A DNA stretch of 64,000 nt from JBKEDC01 sp047972995 (GCA_047972995.1 JBKEBD010000006.1:1-64000), one strand, 5' to 3'. Positions 41,326 through 51,268 are shown, counted from the stretch's first letter. The notes: generated from the letters alone by a model not told the origin. Program-made: numbers and translations.

Positions 41326-42666
41326 TTATTTTATCCAGTTTTTGTATTCGAAGTTGCAGTTTGAATACGAATCATCAATGCGAATGTAGGTTTTCTCCTG
41401 GCGTTCTTTCACCCATGCTTCAATGGCTTCATTTTGTTTTTCTTCCAAATAGATATCGCTTAATGTTTTGTAGTCCTCATTCGGATTTGCAGGGTGAGCC
41501 TCTGTTTTATCGATGAGTTTCACAATCTTATAAACAACTTGTTGCTTATCGTCGATGGTTTTGAATGGATCAGAAATTTCATTGATTTTCAATTTGGCAA
41601 GCACTTTACCTACCTGAGGGTCTAATTCCTCTTGTGTCCATTTTGATGACATGGTAGTCGGATTCAATGCAATACCGCCACCATTTCTTGAATTTTTATC
41701 CGAAGAAAAGTGAGCAGCTGCTTCCGAGAATGTAATTTTTTCGCGACGAATCAAACTAGCTAAACTGTCTAGTTGTGATGTAGCTTCTTTCAAGGCGTCG
41801 GTTGATGGGGTAGGCTTCAAAATGATGTGTCGAGTGTTTGCTTGCTCGCCTTTACGGTCGATAAGTTGAATAATGTGGTATCCGAAATCAGACTTAACCA
41901 CGTTAGAAACTTTCCCTTCTTTAAGGTTAAATGCAGCGTTGGCATAGGCAGGGTCTAGTTGAGCCTTTCCCATGTATCCGAGCTCTCCACCATTCGATGC
42001 TGAAGGTCCTTCAGAATAGAGCACCGCAAGGGTAGCAAAGTCTTCGCCTTCATCTTCAATACGATGTTTGAAATCGCGCAAGCGAGCTTTAATTTTGTTT
42101 TCTTCTTCTACCGATATTTCAGGGTGAATGCTAATTTGCGCATATTCCACTTGAGCATCAATTTGAGGAAGATTTGCTTTGCTTGTGTTTCTGTATTTAT
42201 AGCGCACTTCAGCAGGAGTAATAGTCACGTTTTTAATAATCGTGCTACGCATTTGCTGTGTGTATAGCTGATTTTCGATAACTTCTTTCAAGCTCGATTT
42301 GATTTCTGTAATTGGTTTTTTGAAATAAGCTTCAACTGCTTTTTCAGAACCTAAGTTTTGCACAAAATACTGCATACGAGAATCAAGCTGTTGGTTAATC
42401 TGATTATCACTAACAACAATATTGGTATCAAGTTGAGCTTCGGCAACAAGTAATTTCTCTACGAGTAAGTCTTCCAAAATCTCACATTTCATATCTCCAT
42501 TAGAAGAAATACCTTGAGCCACATTGTTGCGATACATTTCTTCCACATCAGATTTTAAGATAATGTTATTGCCTACCACAGCCACAATTTGGTTGATAAC
42601 CTTATCTTGAGCAAAAGATAGGAGGGGAGTGATGATAGTAAAAAATAAGATTATTCTCTTTAGCAT
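41326..42666 (-). CDS. surA: SurA-type periplasmic chaperone/peptidyl-prolyl isomerase
   Basis: A 446-residue exported chaperone for outer-membrane proteins. Signal peptide (RIILFFTIITPLLSFAQ), then the SurA N-domain (about 20-170, starting DKVINQIVAVVGNNIILKSD). Two parvulin domains follow: the first around GPSASNGGELGYMGKAQLDP, the second around ISDPFKTIDDKQQVVYKI with SSDKNSRNGGGIALNPTT. A C-terminal helix completes the chaperone core. It is 16 bp downstream of the SurA-like lipoprotein and 33 bp upstream of the OstA-like gene, all in outer-membrane assembly. Confidence 0.92.
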   Translation of the reverse strand: MLKRIILFFTIITPLLSFAQDKVINQIVAVVGNNIILKSDVEEMYRNNVAQGISSNGDMKCEILEDLLVEKLLVAEAQLDTNIVVSDNQINQQLDSRMQYFVQNLGSEKAVEAYFKKPITEIKSSLKEVIENQLYTQQMRSTIIKNVTITPAEVRYKYRNTSKANLPQIDAQVEYAQISIHPEISVEEENKIKARLRDFKHRIEDEGEDFATLAVLYSEGPSASNGGELGYMGKAQLDPAYANAAFNLKEGKVSNVVKSDFGYHIIQLIDRKGEQANTRHIILKPTPSTDALKEATSQLDSLASLIRREKITFSEAAAHFSSDKNSRNGGGIALNPTTMSSKWTQEELDPQVGKVLAKLKINEISDPFKTIDDKQQVVYKIVKLIDKTEAHPANPNEDYKTLSDIYLEEKQNEAIEAWVKERQEKTYIRIDDSYSNCNFEYKNWIK

Positions 42667-42682
42667 TGTATTGTTGTTTTAT

Positions 42683-43531
42683 TTAGTAAATCATTATGTT
42701 ATTTGAGTTCTCTGCCTTTTCAAGTAGTTGTTCTTCCAGTTGTTTTAAAAACTCTTGTTTTCGTCGATTAATAATCGCACGACGAATGTCTGATTCATCA
42801 AACATTAAGGATGTTGCACTAACTTGCTTAAATTTATAAATACAAAGAAAGTAATAAAAATCAGTATCTGAACTTTCTAAGTAGTTCTTCTTTGAAAAAT
42901 TCGTATTATTTCCATCCGCTTTCACGGGCATAAGGTCGATGAGATCTGATAAATTAGTCCACTGCTTGGAATAGTCGGTCATGGAGCTGGCAAATTTTTT
43001 TCCATAACTGATTAAATCATTAAAGCGTTGATCTTTGCTTAATTGAGTGACGGTGTTCACGTCTACCTTATCCCATGGAAACATAAAAAAAAACCCTTTA
43101 GCTTGTGTGGTGTGGTCGATGTTTTTTTTCGGTGTGTGATAATTGGGATATACAGCTTTAATATCAGCTTCGCTAACTACCGTATCAACCTGAGGTAAGA
43201 TTGAATTTTCATACTTATATATTAGTAGCGATTTCCGATAGCGTTGCATTTGTTTAATTACATCAAGATCATTGTTGTTTAATTTGTTTTCGGCTTCGTG
43301 CAGCAAAAGCTCGCTACTAATCCACGATCGGATGTAGTTATTAACCCAAACGACACTATCGTTTGGGTTAATATTTGGAGGGTATTCACGAACTAAATCA
43401 TCTAAAAACAAATGCTTGTCGTAAACTTTGGCAAGCGTTTGCTTGGTGTTTTCGGCAGGCTTGCAACTCCAAAAGGAGGTAAAGCACATTAGACAGAAAG
43501 TGGCTTGCTTTATAAAGGGGAAGTTTGTCAT
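42683..43531 (-). CDS. SurA-like lipoprotein without a recognisable parvulin active site
   Basis: A 282-residue lipoprotein: signal peptide ending CFTSFWSCKP (lipobox Cys23). The first half (FLDDLVREYPPNINPNDSVVW, then LLLHEAENKL) resembles SurA N-terminal chaperone helices, followed by a domain of about 90 residues and a C-terminal helical segment like the one that closes SurA (DESDIRRAIINRRKQEFLKQ). I see no parvulin catalytic signature. It starts within 3 bp of the ClpC stop codon and lies directly before surA, so a helper role in outer-membrane protein transport is likely but inferred. Confidence 0.75.
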   Translation of the reverse strand: MTNFPFIKQATFCLMCFTSFWSCKPAENTKQTLAKVYDKHLFLDDLVREYPPNINPNDSVVWVNNYIRSWISSELLLHEAENKLNNNDLDVIKQMQRYRKSLLIYKYENSILPQVDTVVSEADIKAVYPNYHTPKKNIDHTTQAKGFFFMFPWDKVDVNTVTQLSKDQRFNDLISYGKKFASSMTDYSKQWTNLSDLIDLMPVKADGNNTNFSKKNYLESSDTDFYYFLCIYKFKQVSATSLMFDESDIRRAIINRRKQEFLKQLEEQLLEKAENSNNIMIY

Positions 43532-43533
43532 GT

Positions 43534-46107
43534 CTATTCGTTGCAGCGAGCTTTAGGCTTGGTAATTTTTGTCTTTAATTTTTTTTTGCGTCCATCAAAT
43601 CCAATAGATATGGTGTCGCCGGTTGTAATTTCATTTTGAATAATTAAGGAGGCAATCTCATCTTCAAAATGATGTTGAATAGCGCGTTGAAGAGGGCGTG
43701 CTCCATAGCTAGGGTTATAGCCGCTTTCGGCAACGAATGTTTTCGCTGTTTTCGAAATTTTCAGTGAATAGCCCAACTCATGAACGCGTTCAAAGAGCGA
43801 TTTCAACTCAATATCGATAATATCAATAATATTATCTTTTGAAAGGTTATTGAACATCACCACTTCATCAATGCGGTTCATGAACTCTGGAGAAAACGAC
43901 TTCTTCAGCGCTTTCTGAATAATATATTGCGAATCGGCACGCTCTTGTTCTGCAGTTTTATTTGTGCTAAACCCAACACCATGACCAAAATCTTGAAGCT
44001 GTCGAGAGCCAATGTTTGAAGTCATGATAATAATTGTGTTTTTGAAATCAACAATGCGACCAAGGCTGTCGGTAAGGCGACCTTCATCGAGCAATTGCAG
44101 CAAAATATTAAACACATCGGGGTGTGCTTTCTCAATCTCATCGAGCAGAATGACTGCATAAGGCTTGCGGCGCACTTTCTCGGTAAGCTGTCCGCCTTTG
44201 TCGTGTCCCACATATCCGGGAGGAGCCCCCACCAAACGTGACACGGCAAATTTCTCCATATATTCGCTCATATCGATGCGAATTAAGGCATCACGCGAAT
44301 CGAAAAGATAGTAGCTAAGCACCTTTGCCAATTGTGTTTTTCCTACACCTGTTGGTCCGAGGAAAAGGAATGTGCCAATGGGTTTTTTGGGGTCTTTCAA
44401 TCCCGAACGATTCCGCTGAATGGAGCGCACTACGTGCTGAATAGCATCATCCTGACCAATAACAGCCCCTTTGAGCTCGTCTTTCATGTTTGAAAGGCGC
44501 TTGATTTCGGTTTGTTTCAAGCGTTGTGTAGGTATGCCAGTCATGAGAGAAACCACTTCGGCCACCATGTCTTCAGTTACCAACACACGTTGGGTTTCTA
44601 ATGCTTTATTCCATTTTTCTTTTTCCGATTTGAGCAAAAGCAAGTGGGATTTTTCTTTATCGCGATAGCTTGCAGCTTCTTCAAAGGCTTGCGATTTCAC
44701 AGCTTTGAGTTTCTGAGCTCGCAGCTTTTCTATTTCTTTTTCTAGGTTGATGATGCTTTTAGGCACTTCCACTTGTGAAATATTCACACGAGAACCAGCT
44801 TCGTCTAGCGCATCAATCGCCTTATCGGGAAGGAATCTGTCGTTAACGTATCTTGAAGTGAGCTTCACACAAGCCTCAATAGCCTCGGGGCTATATTGCA
44901 CGTGATGATGATCTTCGTATTTACCTTTAATATTCGAAAGAATCTGTATCGTTTCTGCTTCGGTAGTCGGTTTGATGGTTACACGCTGAAAACGACGCTC
45001 TAATGCACCGTCGCTTTCAATGTGCTTGCTGTATTCGCTCAAGGTGGTAGCGCCAATACATTGCACTGTGCCACGAGCTAATGCCGGTTTGAGCATATTG
45101 GCAGCATCGAGCGAGCCACTAGTTCCACCAGCACCAACAATAGTGTGAATTTCATCGATGAACAGAATAATATCATCTACACGAGAAAGCTCATTGATGA
45201 TGGCTTTCATGCGCTCTTCAAACTGTCCTCTATATTTTGTGCCCGCCACAATTGATGCTATATCAAGGCTAAGCACGCGTTTGTTTAAGAGCAAACGAGG
45301 TACTTTCTTTTCAACAATGCGGAGAGCCAATCCCTCGGCAATGGCCGATTTACCCACCCCGGGTTCTCCAATGAGGATAGGGTTGTTTTTCTTCCTGCGA
45401 GAAAGGATTTGAGCAATACGGATAATCTCATTTTCTCTACCAATGATAGGGTCAAGTTTTCCCTCGGCAGCTTGTTTGGTAATGTCCACACCAAAATTGT
45501 CGAGCACCGGAGTGGTCGTTTTTTGGTTCGCGTCGTTCACAAGCGAGCTACTTATGGCTTTGCCAATGCCTAAACGTTCTTCCGATGAGTTTCCACTTTC
45601 GTGTTTTTCTTCATCGTCATCGCTTTCCGAAATATTGCTATTTGATATGCTCGATTCTCGTTTTTTAATTTCTTCTTTCAGGCCATCGTAATCCACATTA
45701 TTGTTGCTCAATACGTTTGAAACCAATGAATCTCGATCGCGAAGCATGGCCAAAATAAGGTGGTAAGGCTTTACGTCATCATCTTTCAAATCTTTGGCTT
45801 CAAGGTAGATGAGTTTCAAAAGTCGTTCTACAGAACGATTCATCATAATGTGGGCATCGCTAGCCAAGCTGTGCTCTAAGCGAATGGCGTTTTCAATTTC
45901 ATTTTTCACTTGCGCCAAGTCAACGCCCATGCGCTCAAGTAGTGCGATAGCGTAGCTGTCGTTAGAACGCAAAATGGCCAAAAAAATATGTTCTCGAGCA
46001 ATCATGTCATTGCCTAAACGAATGGCTTCTTCGTAGCTGATAGCCAAAATATTTTCGATATCATGAGGGAGTAAATTTCCCTTGTTGTGCGTGTTAAAAC
46101 TATCCAT
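43534..46107 (-). CDS. clpC: ClpC-type AAA+ unfoldase (Clp protease ATPase subunit)
   Basis: An 857-residue two-ring unfoldase that feeds proteins to ClpP. Two Clp N repeats (1-150), a charged linker, AAA1 with GEPGVGKSAIAEGLALRIVE and Walker B IILFIDEIHTIVGAG, a middle domain of about 40-60 residues including a UVR-like FEEAASYRDKEK, and AAA2 with GPTGVGKTQLAKVLS and VILLDEIEKAHPDVF. The short middle domain fits ClpC rather than ClpB. Start ATG 46107. No good consensus promoter is seen; a partial TACATTTC lies on the minus strand at 46138-46131. Confidence 0.92.
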   Translation of the reverse strand: MDSFNTHNKGNLLPHDIENILAISYEEAIRLGNDMIAREHIFLAILRSNDSYAIALLERMGVDLAQVKNEIENAIRLEHSLASDAHIMMNRSVERLLKLIYLEAKDLKDDDVKPYHLILAMLRDRDSLVSNVLSNNNVDYDGLKEEIKKRESSISNSNISESDDDEEKHESGNSSEERLGIGKAISSSLVNDANQKTTTPVLDNFGVDITKQAAEGKLDPIIGRENEIIRIAQILSRRKKNNPILIGEPGVGKSAIAEGLALRIVEKKVPRLLLNKRVLSLDIASIVAGTKYRGQFEERMKAIINELSRVDDIILFIDEIHTIVGAGGTSGSLDAANMLKPALARGTVQCIGATTLSEYSKHIESDGALERRFQRVTIKPTTEAETIQILSNIKGKYEDHHHVQYSPEAIEACVKLTSRYVNDRFLPDKAIDALDEAGSRVNISQVEVPKSIINLEKEIEKLRAQKLKAVKSQAFEEAASYRDKEKSHLLLLKSEKEKWNKALETQRVLVTEDMVAEVVSLMTGIPTQRLKQTEIKRLSNMKDELKGAVIGQDDAIQHVVRSIQRNRSGLKDPKKPIGTFLFLGPTGVGKTQLAKVLSYYLFDSRDALIRIDMSEYMEKFAVSRLVGAPPGYVGHDKGGQLTEKVRRKPYAVILLDEIEKAHPDVFNILLQLLDEGRLTDSLGRIVDFKNTIIIMTSNIGSRQLQDFGHGVGFSTNKTAEQERADSQYIIQKALKKSFSPEFMNRIDEVVMFNNLSKDNIIDIIDIELKSLFERVHELGYSLKISKTAKTFVAESGYNPSYGARPLQRAIQHHFEDEIASLIIQNEITTGDTISIGFDGRKKKLKTKITKPKARCNE

Positions 46108-46635
46108 AAACGATCAATCGTGTAAAATTCGAAATGTAAAAATAGTAATTATAAGGTGATTTTTGAAGGTTTGTTTATGCCTCTGGTTTGATTTTTTAGT
46201 TGAATAGCATGAGGATGTGCCGTCTTATGGTGCTGGAATATGAGCTTCTTCTACTTGTAACAAATAGAAAGACCGATTGTTAGCACTTGGTGTTATATTG
46301 TTTGCACTAGGCTGCTTTTAAGTGTGTAATAAGGTATAAATGTTATGCGATTTTATGATTATTTAATCTATCGATTTGAAAAAGAGAGGGGATACAATTA
46401 GGAATGTAGGAACAATTACTAATTAGGAATTACGTATGGGTTGCACCTTCGCTTTGTTTACTGTACGCTTCGCACAAAAAAAATCTTTTTCCGATGGGTT
46501 TAAATCCATCGCTGTTATATGTCGCTCTTTCAGGGCTTCGCACTTCGTACCTCGCACTAAGTTAAAGCACTTTGCACCTCTCACTTCGCACTCCGCACTT
46601 AAAAAGAACTTAAAAAATCACTTCGTACTAAAAAG
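46108..46635. repeat. Intergenic region with REP-like element copy B
   Basis: The gap between clpC and gyrA. The first 280 bp hold nothing recognisable. From about 46405 comes the repeat family: ATTACTAATTAGGAATTACG, CACCTTCGCTTTGTTTACTG, CGCTTCGCAC, then stem 1 CGATGG (46492-46497) with CCATCG (46506-46511), spacer CTGTTATATGTC, and stem 2 GCTC-TTTCA-GGGC (46524-46536). Runs of CACTTCGCAC-type repeats continue to about 46630. Confidence 0.65.
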
Positions 46636-46667
46636 TTTGTTCAATTTGGAGTATTTTTTTACTTTTG
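46636..46667 (+). promoter_or_regulatory. Promoter of gyrA
   Basis: TTTG (46636-46639), 20 bp, TACTTTTG (46660-46667): a full match to the Bacteroides consensus, giving a leader of about 27-30 nt. Confidence 0.75.
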
Positions 46668-46700
46668 TCGATTGTGATTAAGAACTAATTTTAAAATTTG

Positions 46701-49223
46701 ATGGCTGAAGGCGAAAAAATTATTAAGATAAATATTGAGGAGCAAATGCGTAGCGCATATATCGACTATTCCATGTCGGTGATTGTTTCTCGAGCATTGC
46801 CCGATGTGCGTGACGGTATGAAACCTGTTCACCGTCGTGTGCTTTTTGGAATGAATGAAATGGGCGTTCTCTCGAACAGAGCCTATAAAAAATCCGCTCG
46901 TATTGTGGGGGATGTCATGGGGCGTTATCACCCTCATGGTGACTCTTCAGTGTATATGACTATGGTGCGCATGGCGCAAGATTGGTCACTCCGCTACACC
47001 CTTGTCGATGGACAAGGAAACTACGGTTCGGTGGATGGCGATAGCCCTGCAGCTATGCGTTATACCGAGGCGCGTATGTCTAAAATTGCCGAGGAAACCT
47101 TGGCAGATATCGACAAGAATACCGTTGATTTTCAACCAAACTTCGATGAGTCGTTAAAAGAACCTACCGTTTTGCCAACGCGCATTCCTGCTTTGTTGGT
47201 AAATGGTGCTTCAGGCATCGCCGTAGGTATGGCTACCAATATGCCTCCTCACAACTTAACCGATACAATTGAAGCCATTGTGGCTTATGTAGATAATCAT
47301 GAGATTGATATTCCTCAATTGACTGAAATCATCAAAGCTCCCGACTTTCCAACAGGAGGAACAATCTATGGATATAAAGGAGTAGAAGATGCCTACGAAA
47401 CAGGTCGTGGACGTATCATGCTTCGAGGTAAAGCTCACGTAGAAGCACATGGCAACAACCGCGAGCGTATCATCATCACTGAAATTCCCTACATGGTGAA
47501 TAAAGCAGAGCTAATCATGAAGATTGCGGAGATGGTAAACGATAAAAAAATTGATGGAATTTCAAACATCAACGATGAATCAGACCGCGAAGGTATGCGC
47601 ATTGTGGTGGACATCAAAAAAGACGAAATGCCAAGCGTAGTGCTGAATAAACTATTCAAGTTTACACAGCTTCAAACTTCGTTCAGCGTAAACAATATTG
47701 CCCTAGTAAATGGTCGTCCAAAATTATTGAATCTGAAAGATTTGATTCGCTATTTTGTCGAGCACCGTCATGATGTTGTTATTCGTCGCACACAATATGA
47801 ACTAGATCAAGCAGAGAAAAGAGCGCATATCTTAGAAGGCTTGATTATTGCATCCGATAATATTGATGAAGTAATTGCGATTATTAGAGGTTCTAAAACA
47901 CCCGATGAAGCTCGTGAATCATTGATGGCTCGCTTCAGTTTAAGTGAAATTCAAGCTCGTGCCATTGTAGAAATGCGTTTGCGCAGTTTAACAGGTCTTG
48001 AGCAAGATAAATTGCATGCTGAATATGAAGAAGTGATGACTTTCATCGAGCGTTGCAAAGAAATCTTGGCTAACGAGGATTTGCGTATGCAAATCATTAA
48101 AGATGAATTGCTCGAAATCAAAGCAAAATATGGCGATGAGCGCAAAACAGAAATTGTGCCTAATGCCGAAGAGTTCAACCCTGAAGATTTCTATGCTGAT
48201 GAAGAAATGGTAATTACGATTTCTCACATGGGTTATATTAAGCGCACACCACTTTCAGAGTTCAAAACTCAGGGTAGAGGAGGCGTTGGCTCGAAAGGTA
48301 GCACCACCCGCGATGAAGATTTTTTAGAGCATATGTTTGTGGCAACTATGCACAACACCCTATTGCTTTTCACCGAAAACGGGAAATGTTATTGGTTGAA
48401 GGTATATGAAATCCCTGAAGGTTCGAAAACAAGCAAAGGACGAGCAATTCAAAACTTGCTAAACATTGAATCCGACGATAAGGTGTTAGCCTATATTAAT
48501 GTAACAACGTTGAAAGATGAGGACTACATTAATAATAACTACATCATCTTGTGTACTAAAAACGGTACAATCAAGAAAACATCATTAGAAGCTTATTCGC
48601 GTCCTCGTGCTAATGGGGTAAATGCCATTACTGTGCGCGATGGTGATAAATTGCTTGAAGCTCGATTGACAAACGGCAACCACGAAATTTTAATTGCGGT
48701 GCGTTCTGGAAAAGCAATTCGTTTCCACGAAGACATCGTACGTGCTATTGGTAGAACTGCAACCGGAGTGCGAGGTATCACCCTTGGTCATGAAAAAGAT
48801 GAAGTGGTAGGCATGATTACCGTTGAAAATCAAAGTGAAGACGTTCTAGTTGTTTCTGAAAATGGATACGGTAAACGCTCGAGCATTGATGATTATCGGG
48901 TAACTAATCGTGGCGGTAAAGGGGTGAAAACCATTAATGTGACAGAAAAAACAGGTGGTTTGATTGCCATTAAAAACGTGAGCGATGATAATGACTTGAT
49001 GATCATCACACACAATGGTATTACCATTCGTCTTTCAGTGAGCAATTTGCGAGTAATGGGGCGTGCCACTCAAGGTGTACGCTTGATTAACCTACGAAAC
49101 GACGACCGCATTGCATCAGTAGCTCGGGTGGAAGTGCAAGAAGCAACCGACGTGGAAGATGCTGAAATAGTAGAGGGCGAAGAAAATAAGCCAGAATCAA
49201 ATGAAACGGAAAATAATAATTAA
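46701..49223 (+). CDS. gyrA: DNA gyrase subunit A
   Basis: An 840-residue gyrase breakage-reunion subunit. Start ATG 46701 (MAEGEKIIKI); a TTG just before it is ignored. The catalytic tyrosine is Tyr121 (AAMRYTEARM). The quinolone region reads HPHGDSSVYMTMVRMAQ: Ser82 matches the E. coli Ser83 position, and Met86 stands where E. coli has Asp87 (many Bacteroides have Phe). The C-terminal wheel carries a GyrA-box-like QGRGGVGSKG, confirming gyrase rather than topoisomerase IV, and ends in an acidic tail. It is followed after 8 bp by a TPR gene, a common Bacteroidales pairing. Confidence 0.96.
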   Translation: MAEGEKIIKINIEEQMRSAYIDYSMSVIVSRALPDVRDGMKPVHRRVLFGMNEMGVLSNRAYKKSARIVGDVMGRYHPHGDSSVYMTMVRMAQDWSLRYTLVDGQGNYGSVDGDSPAAMRYTEARMSKIAEETLADIDKNTVDFQPNFDESLKEPTVLPTRIPALLVNGASGIAVGMATNMPPHNLTDTIEAIVAYVDNHEIDIPQLTEIIKAPDFPTGGTIYGYKGVEDAYETGRGRIMLRGKAHVEAHGNNRERIIITEIPYMVNKAELIMKIAEMVNDKKIDGISNINDESDREGMRIVVDIKKDEMPSVVLNKLFKFTQLQTSFSVNNIALVNGRPKLLNLKDLIRYFVEHRHDVVIRRTQYELDQAEKRAHILEGLIIASDNIDEVIAIIRGSKTPDEARESLMARFSLSEIQARAIVEMRLRSLTGLEQDKLHAEYEEVMTFIERCKEILANEDLRMQIIKDELLEIKAKYGDERKTEIVPNAEEFNPEDFYADEEMVITISHMGYIKRTPLSEFKTQGRGGVGSKGSTTRDEDFLEHMFVATMHNTLLLFTENGKCYWLKVYEIPEGSKTSKGRAIQNLLNIESDDKVLAYINVTTLKDEDYINNNYIILCTKNGTIKKTSLEAYSRPRANGVNAITVRDGDKLLEARLTNGNHEILIAVRSGKAIRFHEDIVRAIGRTATGVRGITLGHEKDEVVGMITVENQSEDVLVVSENGYGKRSSIDDYRVTNRGGKGVKTINVTEKTGGLIAIKNVSDDNDLMIITHNGITIRLSVSNLRVMGRATQGVRLINLRNDDRIASVARVEVQEATDVEDAEIVEGEENKPESNETENNN

Positions 49224-49231
49224 AGAATAAA

Positions 49232-50413
49232 ATGAAAAGAGTAATTGTAATGGTGGCCTTATCATTGGCCATCGGTGGAAATGCTTTTGCACAAAAAGGA
49301 AAAGTAGGTTCGGCACAAGCAAACAGAGATGCGGGCAACTTGGAAAAAGCAAGAGAATTAATCGATTCAGCTGTTGATCCAGCTAACCCCAAAGCAGAAA
49401 AGTCAATTCCTTGGGCAAAAACATGGATGGTACGAGGTGAAATTTATGCTGCCATTTACAAAGATGCAAACTTGAAATCTACGGTTGAAAAACCGCTAGA
49501 TGTAGCCTATGAATCTTTTCTAAAAGCGATTGAATTAGATAATAAGGGTCAATTTACATCGTTGATGAAAGTGGACTTGACTCAATTGAGCAGTACTTAC
49601 ACTAACGATGCTGTAGATTGCTTCAAATCGAATGATTACAAAGCAGCTTTTGCTGATTTCGAAAAGGTATTGGCAATTAATGCACTACCTGTTTTTTCTG
49701 ATGAAGAGCAAACTATCGACACTGTGATTGTTTTCAACACAGGTTTGGCAGCATTCAATGCCGAAATGTACGACCAAGCAATTAAGTACTATAAAGAAGC
49801 AGCTTCTTATGGTTACCAAGGAGCTAATATGTATGACTACTTGATGATGTCATATTTGAATCAACAAGATACCGTAGGTGCTATCGGCGTATTGCAAGAG
49901 GGATTTAAACAATATCCTGAAGGTGCAAACATTGTAACAAATATGATTAACCTTTTCTTGCAAACAGGGAAAACAGATGAGGCAATTACTTATTTGGCTA
50001 TTGCAATTAAGCAGGATCCAAACAATGCTTCTTTCCACTTTGCACAAGGAGCCTTGTATGATCAATTGAAAGATTACGACAATGCTATTGAGTCTTACAA
50101 AAAAGCAGTAGAGTTGAAGCCTGATTACTTCGATCCATACTACAACCTAGGAGTAATTTATTTCAACCGAGGTGTAGCTCAATTGGATATTGCAAATGCT
50201 GTTCCAGCTAGTAAAAGTAAACTTTACGAAGAAGAAAAAGCGAAAGCAAATGAAATCTTCAAATTAGCTGTTCCTTACATGGAGAAAGCATCGGAAGCTG
50301 ATCCTAACGATACGTATTCATTAGAATCATTGAAACAACTTTACTACCGTTTGAACGAAATGGACAAACGCGATGCTGTACAAGCAAAATTAGATGCTTT
50401 GCAAAACAAATAA
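49232..50413 (+). CDS. Exported tetratricopeptide-repeat protein
   Basis: A 393-residue protein with a signal peptide (VALSLAIGGNAFAQ, cleavage near residue 20) and at least five TPR units from about residue 140 on, for example FHFAQGALYDQLKDYDNAIE and YYNLGVIYFNRGVAQLD, with SYGYQGANMYDYLMMSYLNQ between them. TPR proteins of this type act as scaffolds in the periplasm; partners are unknown. Co-transcribed with gyrA (8-bp gap) and closed by a strong terminator. Confidence 0.88.
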   Translation: MKRVIVMVALSLAIGGNAFAQKGKVGSAQANRDAGNLEKARELIDSAVDPANPKAEKSIPWAKTWMVRGEIYAAIYKDANLKSTVEKPLDVAYESFLKAIELDNKGQFTSLMKVDLTQLSSTYTNDAVDCFKSNDYKAAFADFEKVLAINALPVFSDEEQTIDTVIVFNTGLAAFNAEMYDQAIKYYKEAASYGYQGANMYDYLMMSYLNQQDTVGAIGVLQEGFKQYPEGANIVTNMINLFLQTGKTDEAITYLAIAIKQDPNNASFHFAQGALYDQLKDYDNAIESYKKAVELKPDYFDPYYNLGVIYFNRGVAQLDIANAVPASKSKLYEEEKAKANEIFKLAVPYMEKASEADPNDTYSLESLKQLYYRLNEMDKRDAVQAKLDALQNK

Positions 50414-50426
50414 GCTGTTCACACTT

Positions 50427-50468
50427 ACAAAAAATGGAGAAACCCGCGGGTTTCTCCATTTTTTTGTA
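50427..50468 (+). terminator. Terminator of gyrA-TPR operon
   Basis: A near-perfect palindrome: AAAAAATGGAGAAACCC runs into GGGTTTCTCCATTTTTT around a CGC-type turn, with T7 at its end. It lies about 15 bp after the TPR stop. Confidence 0.9.
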
Positions 50469-50479
50469 GAAGCAAGTTG

Positions 50480-50580
50480 TTAGGAGGGAAATAATTACGA
50501 ATGAGTTACACCTTCGCTCTTTTAACTGTGTGCTTCGCACTAAAAATCTTTTTCCGAAGGGGTTCACCCCCTCGTCTCAC
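50480..50580 (+). repeat. REP-like element copy C
   Basis: AATAATTACGAATGAG, CACCTTCGCTCTTTTAACTG, TGCTTCGCACTAAAAATC, then stem 1 CCGAAGGGGTTCACCCCCTCG-like (50554-50574). The second hairpin is absent in this copy; the gene fragment follows at once. Confidence 0.65.
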
Positions 50581-50765
50581 TGGTAATCCAATTTCAACCA
50601 TTCATTGGCTGAACTTATCTCGGCAAAAGAGCGATTGATAGGCGATTTGAATCTTTTTCGGAGCGATAGCGTAAAAGCATGAGCTTTCAGGTTGTCGGTA
50701 ACCAATGCTGCTTTACCGAAATCATCGAGGTTGATGTTGCTAATTTCACTGTCGGTGTCGTTGAT
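50577..50765 (-). pseudogene. C-terminal fragment of a gene truncated by a REP-like element
   Basis: On the minus strand, directly after the element at 50766, the frame reads INDTDSEISNINLDDFGK, KAALVTDNLKAHAFTL and NRSFAEISSANEWLKLDYQ, then stops at 50577. The pattern ALVTDN...RSFAEI-x-x-ANEWL resembles the C-terminus of STAS/SpoIIAA-like proteins. The N-terminal part is missing; its place is taken by the REP-like pair. The identity is uncertain. Confidence 0.4.
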
Positions 50766-50945
50766 TTGCCTGAAAGGCAAACCCGTAACGGCTTAGGCAT
50801 GAATGCCTAGTGTAGCATCGCATGAGGGCTGTAAGTCCGCTCCGTATCCAAATTTATTATGGGGCACCCCACAGGCTTGTGTTGCTGAGCAATTGGCATA
50901 CCCAAGGATAAATCCTTGGGCTATTACAGTTAGCCCTTTCAGGGC
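50766..50945. repeat. Inverted pair of REP-like elements (copies D and E)
   Basis: Copy D, on the minus strand: stem 2 TTGCC-TGAAA-GGCAA (50766-50780) and stem 1 TAGGCAT/ATGCCTA (50794-50809). Copy E, on the plus strand: stem 1 CCCAAGGAT/ATCCTTGGG (50901-50920), CTATTA, and stem 2 GCCC-TTTCA-GGGC (50933-50945). They are separated by 91 bp of more ordinary sequence including GGGGCACCCC. Oppositely oriented pairs like this are the form in which REP sequences usually travel (BIMEs). Confidence 0.7.
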
Positions 50946-51237
50946 ATTACCAATATGCTCCAAAAATGCAGCAAGAGAAATTAACAAAAGTGTCCTATAT
51001 TTCGGTTTGAATAGAAAATTAAAAATTCCTCTGTTTATTTTTAATGAGTTATTGTTTCTGTACATCGAAAAAAGCCATTGTTTTGTTATTATTTTTGGAG
51101 TGAAAGTTGGACTGAGTAACTGAGTGCCTGAGTAACCTAATGGTGAGTAGCGAATCTCACTTTGGTGCTTTGGTAATTAGGTGCTTAGGTGCTTTGCCAC
51201 GCTTAACCTTGCCTGCTTGCAAAAACCTAAAAAACTA
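50946..51237. other. Intergenic region before the PLP enzyme genes, no gene seen
   Basis: About 290 bp. Part of the sequence (GCAGCAAGAGAAATTAACAAAAG and beyond is AT-rich) shows no coding frame with support. The stretch at 51115-51195 has repeated TGAGTAACTGAGTGCCTGAG and GTGCTTAGGTGCTT, a low-complexity TGAGTGCC pattern. Confidence 0.4.
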
Positions 51238-51268
51238 TTTGGTGTTTTTGGCGAATGATGTACTTTTG
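51238..51268 (+). promoter_or_regulatory. Promoter of the first PLP enzyme gene
   Basis: TTTG (51238-51241), 19 bp, TACTTTTG (51261-51268): full consensus match, with the start codon at 51297. Confidence 0.7.

Noticed and set aside
50793..51065. A 90-codon minus-strand open frame over the REP-like pair
   Set aside because: It reads through hairpin repeats; similar spurious frames arise wherever these elements occur.
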